64,000 nt of DNA. It comes from Citrobacter telavivensis. GTDB taxonomy: Bacteria; Pseudomonadota; Gammaproteobacteria; Enterobacterales; Enterobacteriaceae. Location: assembly GCA_009363175.1 (NCBI GenBank), contig CP045205.1, positions 372,001 to 436,000 on the forward strand. The letters are read 5' to 3'. Of this stretch, positions 41,634 to 49,906 are shown in pieces (positions within the stretch are counted from its first letter, which is position 1; each line of letters starts with the position of its first letter). Position numbers and translations under genes: made by a program. Under the pieces are notes generated by a model. The model was given only the letters and a program-made list of their open reading frames with translations. It was not told the origin of the DNA and searched no databases.

Positions 41634-42957
41634 CTTCACTGGCCTCGCGCGGGGCCTGGGCGTTGAGGAACGGCAGTAATAACAGGGCAGAGATGCCGGC
41701 GGCGATAGCAATAACAACGAAGAAACCGGTCCAGTGCCAGGTTTCCATCACCTGTGCCAGCGGCCAACCGGAAAGCGAGGCGCCGAGATAGGCAAACAGC
41801 CCCACAAACCCGGTCGCCGCGCCCGCCGCCTCTTTGTGCGAGCACTCCGCCGCCGCCATTCCGATCAGCATCTGCGGGCCAAAGACAAAGAATCCGGTAG
41901 TGAAAAAGCAGGCAGCCTGCATCACGTAACTGGCAAACGGCATCAGCCACAGCGAGCCGACCGAAAGCAAAATCCCGGCGGCAAAAATCAGGTTCATCGG
42001 CCCACGGTTACCGTTGAACAGTTTGTCCGACCCCCAGCCTGCCACCAGTGCGCCGATAAATCCGCCCAGTTCAAACATCGTCACCGCCATATTGGCAGCC
42101 ACCAGATCGACGCCCAGCGTCTCGGACATATACAGATTGCCCCAGTCGTTGATGGCCGCACGCACCACGTATACCAGCACATAACAGAGCGACAATAGCC
42201 AAATGTAAGGATTGAACAGCACGTATTTGGTGAGGATCTCTTTGCGGGTCAGTCCTGCACCTTCCTGCTGCTGGGCGATTTCCAGCGCATCGTGCTGCCA
42301 GTCGCCTACCGGCGGTAATCCCACGGCCTGCGGACGGTCGCGCAGCCGCCAGCAGAGAAAAAACCCGATGACAATCGCCAGCGTTCCGGCCATCATCATC
42401 CCGGCACGCCAGCCATAGTGCAGCGCCACAGCGGCCATGACGATCGGGATCAGCGCGCCGCCAACGTTGTGCGCGGTATTCCAGATAGCCCACCAGCCAC
42501 CGCGCTCGTTACGGGAATACCACGCCGTCAGCAGACGGGCGCACACCGGCGCGCCCCAGCCCTGGAAGAAGGCGTTCAGCGCCCACAGCAGGGCAAACGC
42601 CCAGAGCGAGGTGGAGAAACCAAACAGAATGTTGACGATACCGGTGGCAATCAGCCCGATCCCCATGAAATAGCGAGCGTTGGAACGATCGCTGACGATG
42701 CCGGAAACAAATTTCGACACGCCATAGGTGATGTAAAACAGCGTCGCCAGCAGGCCAATATCGCTACGGCTTAATACACCGCTGACGAGAATGTCCGGCA
42801 CGGCAGCGTTAAAACTTTTACGGGTGAAGTAGAACAGGGCGTAGCCCAGCCAGATGGTCAGCAGGATATGACGACGCCAGTAGCGGTAGCGTTCGTCAAT
42901 CTCGCGCTTGTCCGTTAACTGCGGCGCATTCGCCGGTGCTTTGAAGAAGGTCAGCAT
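41629..42957 (-). CDS. uhpC: hexose-phosphate sensor transporter-like protein UhpC
   Basis: This 442-residue MFS protein is closely related to UhpT ('DERYRYWRRHILLTIWLGYALFYFTRKSFNAAVPD'). UhpC senses external glucose-6-phosphate and triggers UhpB. It is about 9 bases downstream of uhpB, and the gap to uhpT carries the separate uhpT promoter. Confidence 0.95.
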   Translation of the reverse strand: MLTFFKAPANAPQLTDKREIDERYRYWRRHILLTIWLGYALFYFTRKSFNAAVPDILVSGVLSRSDIGLLATLFYITYGVSKFVSGIVSDRSNARYFMGIGLIATGIVNILFGFSTSLWAFALLWALNAFFQGWGAPVCARLLTAWYSRNERGGWWAIWNTAHNVGGALIPIVMAAVALHYGWRAGMMMAGTLAIVIGFFLCWRLRDRPQAVGLPPVGDWQHDALEIAQQQEGAGLTRKEILTKYVLFNPYIWLLSLCYVLVYVVRAAINDWGNLYMSETLGVDLVAANMAVTMFELGGFIGALVAGWGSDKLFNGNRGPMNLIFAAGILLSVGSLWLMPFASYVMQAACFFTTGFFVFGPQMLIGMAAAECSHKEAAGAATGFVGLFAYLGASLSGWPLAQVMETWHWTGFFVVIAIAAGISALLLLPFLNAQAPREASEA

Positions 42958-42966
42958 CGCCGCTCC

Positions 42967-44469
42967 TTAAACGTAACGCAGGGGCAACGAGACGCTGACT
43001 CGCGTACCGTGGGTGCAGGAAATCGTCAGTGAACCGCCGAGCGCCGTCACGCGCTCGCGCATCCCGGTCAGGCCAAACCCCTGCTGGCCGGAGCCCGGCG
43101 GCAAACCGCTACCGTCATCCTCAATTACCAGCATCAGCCGCTCGTCCTGCTGCCAGCCCTGCAGCGTCACCGCGCTGGCATTGGCGTGTTTCACAATATT
43201 GTTCAGCCCTTCCTGGCAGACGCGAAACAGGGTGACGCGCTGACTTTCGCTGAGCGCCGTCTCGTCGATTCGCCAGTCGAGATGGCTGACGATGCCGCGG
43301 CTTTCCAGCTCCATTTCCCGCATCAGCGAACGGATAGCGTGTTCCAGCGTTAAATCGTCCAGTTGGCGCGGACGCAGGCGTCCCAACAGGCGCCGCACGG
43401 AATCATAAACGCCAAGCGAAAGCTGTTCGATAAGTTGACCGCTCTGCTTCACGCCGCCGTTTTCCACCGCCAGCCGCTGTACAATCCCGGCCTGGGTACG
43501 GATGGCGGTGATGGTCTGTCCGATATCATCGTGCAACTCACGCGCCACGTCGCGGCGCACACTCTCTTCGGTTTCCAGCAGGCGCTCCGCCAGCCGATGA
43601 TTACGCGCCAGTTCGTTTTGCAGTGATTGATTCAACTCACGCAGACGCTGAATGCCTGCGCCAAGCAGTAGCCCGGTCAGGCTTTGCGCCAGCAGAGAGA
43701 GCAGTAAATCTACGGGATGATCGTGCCAGGTCTGGCTGGCAATTAGCGCAATGGCGTTCATCAGCGTTGCGATCAGTGCCCCCTGCCAGCCATAGTGCCA
43801 GGCCAGCGCGATAATAGGCAGTGCCAGACAGAAGGGGGTAAACCGCGAAAGCTCGGCGGGCAATCCCAACTGGAGCCACAGGCTGACGCTGAACAGCAGC
43901 AGATACCAGATCAGGTGCCGACCGCGCCAGTTCACCGGTTGCGACACCAGCGCCGGGCCCAGTGGCAACCAGGTGGTACTGGTCAGATAGTGCCAGAACA
44001 CCAGGCAGATAGGCGCCAGCGTTAATCCGCCGGTCAGGGTCAGCAGCAGCGCATTCCACGCCGCTTCCCCCTGTCCCAGCCAGGGCAGCGACTGCAACAG
44101 CGCCGCCGCCGTCAACGCCGCTCCCTGAAGCAACAACGTCCGCCAGTCGCGCTGATGGCGATAGCGGGAGATCAGCGCCACGGGCAGCAGGGTCAGCAAA
44201 CTGCCGATCATCAAAAGAGGCAGATGCGCCAACGCCACTTCCTGCGCCAGCCAGAAGGTGAGTAGCCATTCCGCGCCCAACAAAACCGGCCAGTAGCCGC
44301 GCGGACATTGCAGCATCAGCCCCAGACGCAAACCAAACGGGAACAACAGTACCGCCAGTTCCGGGCGCTCAACCAGGTGCAGGCTGATGCTCCACAGACA
44401 AAACCAGGCGGCAGAGAAGATAAAAAAACAGGCGAGAACGGTGATTAACCGAGAGAACAGGGTTTTCAT
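42967..44469 (-). CDS. uhpB: sensor histidine kinase UhpB
   Basis: This is a 500-residue kinase. The N-terminal half has about eight membrane segments (MASE1-like), then a HisKA_3 dimerisation domain with 'RRDVARELHDDIGQTI' (phospho-His near residue 313), and an HATPase domain with 'VIEDDGSGLPPGSGQQGFGLTGMRERV'. It phosphorylates UhpA when UhpC binds glucose-6-phosphate. Its ATG overlaps the uhpA stop by one base (TAATG). Confidence 0.95.
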   Translation of the reverse strand: MKTLFSRLITVLACFFIFSAAWFCLWSISLHLVERPELAVLLFPFGLRLGLMLQCPRGYWPVLLGAEWLLTFWLAQEVALAHLPLLMIGSLLTLLPVALISRYRHQRDWRTLLLQGAALTAAALLQSLPWLGQGEAAWNALLLTLTGGLTLAPICLVFWHYLTSTTWLPLGPALVSQPVNWRGRHLIWYLLLFSVSLWLQLGLPAELSRFTPFCLALPIIALAWHYGWQGALIATLMNAIALIASQTWHDHPVDLLLSLLAQSLTGLLLGAGIQRLRELNQSLQNELARNHRLAERLLETEESVRRDVARELHDDIGQTITAIRTQAGIVQRLAVENGGVKQSGQLIEQLSLGVYDSVRRLLGRLRPRQLDDLTLEHAIRSLMREMELESRGIVSHLDWRIDETALSESQRVTLFRVCQEGLNNIVKHANASAVTLQGWQQDERLMLVIEDDGSGLPPGSGQQGFGLTGMRERVTALGGSLTISCTHGTRVSVSLPLRYV

Positions 44470-45059
44470 TACCAGCCGTCAAACATGCGCCGCGCCAGCT
44501 CAACGTCATTGCTGACACCCAGTTTTTCCATCAGGTTAGCGCGATGGACGTGCACCGTTTTCGGCGAGAGCCCCAGCTCGGCGGCGATCTCTTTCACCGC
44601 CATCCCCTGCGCCAGCTTTTCCGCCACCTGACGCTCGCGTCGGGTCAGCGGATCCTGACGTCCGGCCGCCAGTTTGACGGCAATTTCTGGCGTCAGATAA
44701 CAACCTCCGGTTGCCACCGTATGCACCGCCGCGATCAGTTCATCCGGACTACAGCGTTTAGAGAGAAAACCGCGCGCCCCGGCGTTCAATGCCTGTTCCA
44801 CCAGCGCCGGGCTATCGTGAACAGAAAGCATGATGGTCGCCATCCCTTTCGGTAACTGGCTTAATAGCTCCAGCCCGGATATGTCCGGCATTGAGATGTC
44901 GCAAATGCACACCTGAACGCCGCGTCCCGGTAATCCTGCCAGCGCCTCACGCCCCGAGCCAAACTCGGCAACAACCTGCAAATCCGCCTCCAGCCCCAGC
45001 AGTTGGGCAAAGCCGGAGCGAACGATAAGGTGGTCGTCTATAAGGGCAACGGTGATCAT
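44469..45059 (-). CDS. uhpA: response regulator UhpA
   Basis: This 196-residue NarL/FixJ-type regulator has a receiver domain with acidic pocket 'LIDDHLIV' and phospho-Asp in '[16 protein letters not shown]' (about residue 54). A LuxR-type HTH follows: '[40 protein letters not shown]' pattern, with one residue differing (RREREV reads RRERQV). Phosphorylated UhpA activates uhpT. Confidence 0.96.
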   Translation of the reverse strand: [196 protein letters not shown]

Positions 45060-45083
45060 GGTTCTGTCCTGGCGCGTGCAACG

Positions 45084-45163
45084 GCCTGATGGCGCTACGC
45101 TTATCCGGCCTACAGGCAGATACCGCTGTAGGCCGGATAAGGCGTTTACGCCGCCATCCGGCG
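45084..45163. repeat. REP/BIME element between uhpA and deoX
   Basis: Two facing REP units (GCCTGATGGCGCTACGCTTATCCGGCC and TAGGCCGGATAAGGCGTTTACGCCGCCATCCGGCG) lie in the 150-base gap between the deoX stop and the uhpA start. Confidence 0.92.
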
Positions 45164-45212
45164 AAAGCGCTTACCTTAACGATAAGCGCGTTGCTGTTCA
45201 AGCCTTGAGCGT

Positions 45213-46226
45213 TCAGGCGATGCCGGTGGTGACCGTAAATGTCCGGGTTTGCTGCGGTTGAACCTCAATCAGCGTGCCGTTTCGCTGGGCGGCAAGAAAT
45301 CCTTCCGGACGGCAGGTGGCAGGCAGGGCAAATGCCGCGACCTGCTGATCGCCGTTATACAGGATCCAGCGGGTTACGTAGTTGAGTTCCGAACTGGCGA
45401 AACGGGTAACAAACGTGGTGCCATCCGGGGCGATCATGCGGAATTCGGGTTTATCCGTATACCTGTCCAACTGGTCGGCAAAGAAGACGATTTCTGGATC
45501 GTAGAAGTTGGGTTCATTGAGCGTCGCCAGCGACGCTTCGCCTTGTAAGATCCGTTGATTAAATGCCAGCCACTGTTCGGTGGGTTTCACATGCGCCGGG
45601 ACCGATTCGCGAAGCCGCAGCGCCTCATCCGGAATATTCTGGCTGAACGTCGCCTCTGGCACATATGCATAGTTCATGTGGCACATGTACTGCAGCGGCA
45701 TCGCGACAGACGCGAGGTTAGTGACGGCCATCTGGATATCAAACAGCGCGCTCGCTTTATGCATCACCACCGCAGGCTGCGCCTGATAATGATGACCGAA
45801 TCCCATCACATACTCGTAGCGTCCGGTCACGCGCAGGCTGTCGCCGTCCAGTTCCAGCCAGGCCTCGTCCATCGCAGCACAGGCCATTTCACCGTGTAAC
45901 GGGTGAGTATCTTCCGGCGACGGGCAGCCATTGGCCAGCAGTCCTGAATGGAAGGCAAAACAGCCATAGGTCGCCACCACTTCCGCTGCGGGTTTCGGCT
46001 GACGGAACATGTTGCGCATGGTCAGATCGTGGCCGTCAAACTGCGCGTCCCAGAGAATCTGCCCCATCCAGGGCAGAATCACCAGATGACCACGACTGTT
46101 CTGCACCTTCAGCCCTTCCACACCGCTGGCATAACGAAAGGCGGTAACCGTGAAATCACTGTTCTCCAGCAGGATTTGCGGATGTTCACTAAAGAGCGTC
46201 CGCCACAGCGTGATACGTGTTGTCAT
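45213..46226 (-). CDS. deoX: aldose 1-epimerase-like protein DeoX (DUF4432)
   Basis: This 337-residue protein of the galactose-mutarotase-like fold has 'GHLVILPWMGQILWDAQFDGHDLTM', 'HPLHGEMACAAMDEAWLEL' (His of HGE) and a C-terminal 'LPATCRPEGFLAAQRNGTLIEVQPQQTRTF'. In Salmonella, deoX is part of the deoQKPX deoxyribose locus and its enzymatic role is unsettled; mutarotation of deoxyribose is plausible. It is the last gene of deoKPX, 11 bases after deoP. Confidence 0.88.
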   Translation of the reverse strand: MTTRITLWRTLFSEHPQILLENSDFTVTAFRYASGVEGLKVQNSRGHLVILPWMGQILWDAQFDGHDLTMRNMFRQPKPAAEVVATYGCFAFHSGLLANGCPSPEDTHPLHGEMACAAMDEAWLELDGDSLRVTGRYEYVMGFGHHYQAQPAVVMHKASALFDIQMAVTNLASVAMPLQYMCHMNYAYVPEATFSQNIPDEALRLRESVPAHVKPTEQWLAFNQRILQGEASLATLNEPNFYDPEIVFFADQLDRYTDKPEFRMIAPDGTTFVTRFASSELNYVTRWILYNGDQQVAAFALPATCRPEGFLAAQRNGTLIEVQPQQTRTFTVTTGIA

Positions 46227-46237
46227 AATCGTTCTCC

Positions 46238-47551
46238 TCAGGAAGCGGTCGCTTCAGCCAGGCTGCGCACTTTGCTTTCGCGCCAGAAGTAGATCCCCAC
46301 GTAAACGAAACACAGCATGGAGACAAGGAACGAGAGTTGCAGCGAGTGGAACATATCCGCCACATAACCCTGAATCGCCGGGACCACGGCGGCGCCAACG
46401 ATGGCCATCACGATCACCGCGCCCGCCATTTCGGTATGTTCGTTATCCACCGTATCCAGCGTGCCGGCATAAATAGTCGCCCAGCAGGGACCAAACAGAA
46501 TGCTCACCAGCACTGCGACGTACACGGCGCTAAAGCTCGGCGCCAGCGAAACATAGGCAAGGAACAGCGCGCCGATGACGGAGTAAAGAATCAGCACTTT
46601 TTCCGGGTTAAAGCGGGTCATCAGGATGTTGGCGATAAACTTACCGATAAAGAAGCAGGCAAAGCTATAGACCATGAAGTTAGAGGCATCACGCTCGTTG
46701 ATATCGCCCAACTCCAGCGCCAGACGGATGGTGAATGACCACACGGCCACCTGCATCCCCACATACAGGAACTGCGCCACAATACCGCGGCGGAAACGGG
46801 CATTGCTGGCCAGATAGCGCAACGTGTCCATCGCCGACGGGCGTTTATGGTTGGCGGTTTGCGCCACTTTGCAGGTCGGGAAGCGGGTTAACAAAAACAG
46901 CACCATCACCACCACCAGAACCATAATCATGTACTTATACGGCTCAAGGGTGTTTTCCAGCATCAGCACTTTAAAGTTATGGATCTGCTCGGCATTCATT
47001 CCCGCCATCTGTTTTTCCAGGCTGTCGCCTTCGGAAAAGACCAGATATTTCCCCAGCAAAATGCCGGACGCCGCGCCAATCGGATAAAACGTCTGGCTGA
47101 TATTCAGGCGTAAGGTGGCATAGGCTTTTGGGCCGATCATCGAACTGTAGGTGTTCGCTGCGGTTTCCAGGAAGCTCAGACCAATCGCAATCGCGAAGAT
47201 CGCGGCAAGGAACATGGTGTAGGTCGCCATGTGCGAGGCCGGGAAAAAGAGCGTACAGCCGACAATGTACAGCGTCAGGCCGGTTAATATCGCCACTTTA
47301 TAACTGGTTTTTTTAATCACCAGAGATGCCGGGATCGCAATTAAGAAATAACCGCCATAAAAGGCGCTCTGAACTAATGCTGAGGCAAAGTTACTGAGTG
47401 AAAATACACTTTTAAATTGCGTAATCAGAATATCATTTAATGCGGCTGCGCATCCCCATAATGGGAATAAACAGGATAACAAAATAAACTGGAACAGAGG
47501 GGTCTTATTCAGATACCCATCGGGCATCTGAATGATGTTTTTATCGTTCAT
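46238..47551 (-). CDS. deoP: deoxyribose permease DeoP (FucP-like MFS)
   Basis: This 437-residue MFS transporter resembles L-fucose:proton symporters ('LLSCLFPLWGCAAALNDILITQFKSVFSLSNFASALVQSAFYGGYFL', 'FLETAANTYSSMIGP'). In Salmonella DeoP carries 2-deoxy-D-ribose. It lies between deoK and deoX on the same strand, 27 bases after deoK. Confidence 0.9.
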   Translation of the reverse strand: MNDKNIIQMPDGYLNKTPLFQFILLSCLFPLWGCAAALNDILITQFKSVFSLSNFASALVQSAFYGGYFLIAIPASLVIKKTSYKVAILTGLTLYIVGCTLFFPASHMATYTMFLAAIFAIAIGLSFLETAANTYSSMIGPKAYATLRLNISQTFYPIGAASGILLGKYLVFSEGDSLEKQMAGMNAEQIHNFKVLMLENTLEPYKYMIMVLVVVMVLFLLTRFPTCKVAQTANHKRPSAMDTLRYLASNARFRRGIVAQFLYVGMQVAVWSFTIRLALELGDINERDASNFMVYSFACFFIGKFIANILMTRFNPEKVLILYSVIGALFLAYVSLAPSFSAVYVAVLVSILFGPCWATIYAGTLDTVDNEHTEMAGAVIVMAIVGAAVVPAIQGYVADMFHSLQLSFLVSMLCFVYVGIYFWRESKVRSLAEATAS

Positions 47552-47578
47552 AGTGCTACCTTTTACAGTGCAGAAGTA

Positions 47579-48499
47579 TTATTCGTTTAGGGTAAGAAAT
47601 TCATTAAATTGTTCGATACTCGGATAAGAGGATTGTGTGCCTTTCCCGGTCACGCTAAACGCAGCGAAAAGGACGGCTTTCTTCATTGCGGCTTCGACAT
47701 CTCCGCTCTGAACGTAGTAATGGGCAAAGCAACCAATAAAGGCATCGCCTGCGCCACTGGTATCAACAGCATTAACGCGAAACGCCGGAACATGCACTTC
47801 CTGATCGCGCGTCATCCAAAGCGCACCTTTTTCACCCATGGTCACAATAATATTGTTTAACCCTTTATCCACCAGGGAACGGGCGGCGGCGCAAATATTG
47901 TCATACGACTCCACTGGCATACCGGTTAATATTTCCAGTTCGGTTTCGTTCGGTACAAAGAAATCACATTTACAGGCATAGGACATATCTAATTCACGCA
48001 ATGCCGGTGCGGGATTTAATAATACTTCGATGCCATGCTTTTTGCCGAACTCAATGGCGTGGTAAACCGTCTCCAGTTGAACTTCCAGTTGCAGAACAAT
48101 AAGCTGACATTTTTTTAAATCTTCCGCAGCGCGATCGATATCTTCCGGGGAGAGAAACTTGTTCGCCCCTTTAATAATAAGAATGCTGTTACTGGAGTTC
48201 GCATTCACAAAAATCGGTGCCACGCCGCTACTGGTGCACGGGACTTTTTCGACATAGGTGGTGTTGATGCCCCAGGATTCGAGATTGCGAATGGTGTTAT
48301 CCGCAAAGATATCGTCGCCGACTTTGGTCAGCATCAGCACTTTGGAGTTGAGTTTCGCCGCCGCAACGGCCTGATTTGCGCCTTTACCACCGCAGCCGAT
48401 TTTAAACGCCGGCGCTTCCAGGGTTTCGCCTTCTTTGGGCATCTGGTTGGTATAAGTGATGAGATCCACCATGTTGGAGCCAATAACCGCGATATCCAT
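47579..48499 (-). CDS. deoK: deoxyribokinase DeoK (PfkB/ribokinase family)
   Basis: This 306-residue kinase has the N-terminal 'MDIAVIGSNMVDLITYTNQMPKEGETLEAPAFKIGCGGKGANQAVAAAKL' and the C-terminal PfkB signature 'VDTSGAGDAFIGCFAHY' (catalytic Asp in GAGD). In Salmonella DeoK makes deoxyribose-5-phosphate, which is split by DeoC elsewhere. The start at 48499 gives the family N-terminus. It is the first gene of deoKPX. Confidence 0.92.
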   Translation of the reverse strand: MDIAVIGSNMVDLITYTNQMPKEGETLEAPAFKIGCGGKGANQAVAAAKLNSKVLMLTKVGDDIFADNTIRNLESWGINTTYVEKVPCTSSGVAPIFVNANSSNSILIIKGANKFLSPEDIDRAAEDLKKCQLIVLQLEVQLETVYHAIEFGKKHGIEVLLNPAPALRELDMSYACKCDFFVPNETELEILTGMPVESYDNICAAARSLVDKGLNNIIVTMGEKGALWMTRDQEVHVPAFRVNAVDTSGAGDAFIGCFAHYYVQSGDVEAAMKKAVLFAAFSVTGKGTQSSYPSIEQFNEFLTLNE

Positions 48500-48530
48500 T
48501 TTACACCCTCTAAGAAACAATCACATAACA

Positions 48531-48554
48531 ATGATAATAAAATAACATTATCAT
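48531..48554. promoter_or_regulatory. inverted repeat in deoK promoter region
   Basis: ATGATAAT and ATTATCAT are perfect 8-base arms separated by 8 bases, and lie 32-55 bases upstream of the deoK start. This is a good candidate operator for the DeoR-type regulator DeoQ; binding is inferred. Confidence 0.6.
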
Positions 48555-48634
48555 GTTACTTTCGTATCATTTGTGACTACGATCGCGATTGGAAGATCAT
48601 TTCCTTGTTTATTTATTGCCCACCTCATGATTCA

Positions 48635-48691
48635 CTGTTACCTATCAACAGCATCTAAACTGTTACAATTAACTGAAATTAAACCAGTTAC
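48635..48691. repeat. three direct repeats C(T/A)GTTAC at 25-base spacing
   Basis: CTGTTAC occurs at 48635-48641 and 48660-48666, and CAGTTAC at 48685-48691, exactly 25 bases apart each time, between deoK and deoQ. They may be tandem regulator half-sites. No matching family motif is recalled. Confidence 0.55.
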
Positions 48692-48825
48692 AATCAAAAA
48701 AACGCGAACAAACGCGCTTTTAATTCCCGCCAGCCAGACGTATAGTAATGCAGCAAGATGATGTTCCGAGAGACACAAAAATGTTACTCATGGAACATTC
48801 GCAACATGAATCGCGGAGAAGGTGA

Positions 48826-49611
48826 ATGGAAACCAAACAAAAAGAACGTATTCGACGTCTGATGGAACTATTGAAGAAGACCGACCGCATCCATCTGAAA
48901 GACGCCGCACGGATGCTGGAGGTTTCCGTGATGACCATTCGCCGGGATCTCAGCCAGGATGACGAGCCGCTGCCCCTGACGCTGCTCGGCGGCTATATCG
49001 TGATGGTCAGCAAACCCACCGCGCCAGCTAACGTCCCCCAGCCAGCCAACAAGACCCATCATCGCGACGATTTACCCGTCGCTATCCTGGCGGCCGGTCT
49101 GGTGAGCGAAAACGATCTGATCTTTTTTGATAATGGTCCGGAGATGCCGTTGGTGATCGGTATGATCCCGGACGAGATCGCCTTTACCGGGATCTGCTAC
49201 TCGCACCAGGTTTTTATCGCGCTCAATGAAAAGCCCAACGCCACGCCGATCCTCTGTGGTGGAACGTATCGGGCGAAGAGCGACGCATTTTACGATGCGA
49301 ATAACCCATCACCGCTGGATTCCCTGAATCCGCGAAAAGTGTTTATCTCCGCCAGCGGCGTACACGAACACTTCGGCGTCAGTTGGTTTAACCCGGACGA
49401 CCTCGCCACCAAGCGCAAAGCAATGGAGCGCGGACTGCGTAAAATTTTACTGACGCGTTACGCCCTGTTCGATGAGGTCGCCCCCGCCAGCATTGGTCCG
49501 CTTTCCACCTTTGATGTCCTGATATGCGATCGTCCGCTACCGGCAGATTATGCCACCCACTGCCGGAACGGTTCCGTCAAGGTGATCACCCCTGATTCAG
49601 ACGGCGATTAA
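48826..49611 (+). CDS. deoQ: DeoR-family regulator DeoQ
   Basis: This 261-residue protein has an N-terminal DeoR HTH 'ERIRRLMELLKKTDRIHLKDAARMLEVSVMTIRRDLSQ' (about 6-45) and a sugar-phosphate-sensing domain with 'LIFFDNGPEMPLVIGMIPDE'. In Salmonella DeoQ represses deoKPX, with a deoxyribose-derived signal likely. AGAAGG precedes the start. Its stop codon is one base from that of the convergent ilvN, leaving no room for a terminator. Confidence 0.9.
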   Translation: METKQKERIRRLMELLKKTDRIHLKDAARMLEVSVMTIRRDLSQDDEPLPLTLLGGYIVMVSKPTAPANVPQPANKTHHRDDLPVAILAAGLVSENDLIFFDNGPEMPLVIGMIPDEIAFTGICYSHQVFIALNEKPNATPILCGGTYRAKSDAFYDANNPSPLDSLNPRKVFISASGVHEHFGVSWFNPDDLATKRKAMERGLRKILLTRYALFDEVAPASIGPLSTFDVLICDRPLPADYATHCRNGSVKVITPDSDGD

Positions 49612-49612
49612 G

Positions 49613-49903
49613 TTACTCAAAGAACACGGCAATTTTGTTGAACATTGTGGGGTCTGACTGATTACGCACCACTCTCACCACATCTTCCAGCTTATCGATT
49701 TGGCTAATCATCTGCTCCAGACGCTGATCGTCGTTGACCAGTAGCCAGATACGGCTCTGGTCGCTGCTTTGAATCGGCAGACAGAGGATCCCCTCGACGT
49801 TAAATGCACGGCGGGCGAATAGCCCGCAAACGTGGGTCATCACGCCTGGGTGGTTGCGGACGGTGAGTTCCAGAATGACGTTCTCATGTGATTGTTTCTG
49901 CAT
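49613..49903 (-). CDS. ilvN: acetolactate synthase I regulatory subunit IlvN
   Basis: This 96-residue ACT-domain protein ('ILELTVRNHPGVMTHVCGLFARRAFNVEGILCLP') binds valine and confers feedback inhibition on IlvB. It follows ilvB by 3 bases, as in other enterics. Confidence 0.96.
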   Translation of the reverse strand: MQKQSHENVILELTVRNHPGVMTHVCGLFARRAFNVEGILCLPIQSSDQSRIWLLVNDDQRLEQMISQIDKLEDVVRVVRNQSDPTMFNKIAVFFE

Positions 49904-49906
49904 AGT

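Noticed and set aside
48572..48587. CRP site between deoK and deoQ (TGTGA-N6-TCGCG)
   Set aside because: Only one half matches well; catabolite control is plausible but the site is too weak to call.
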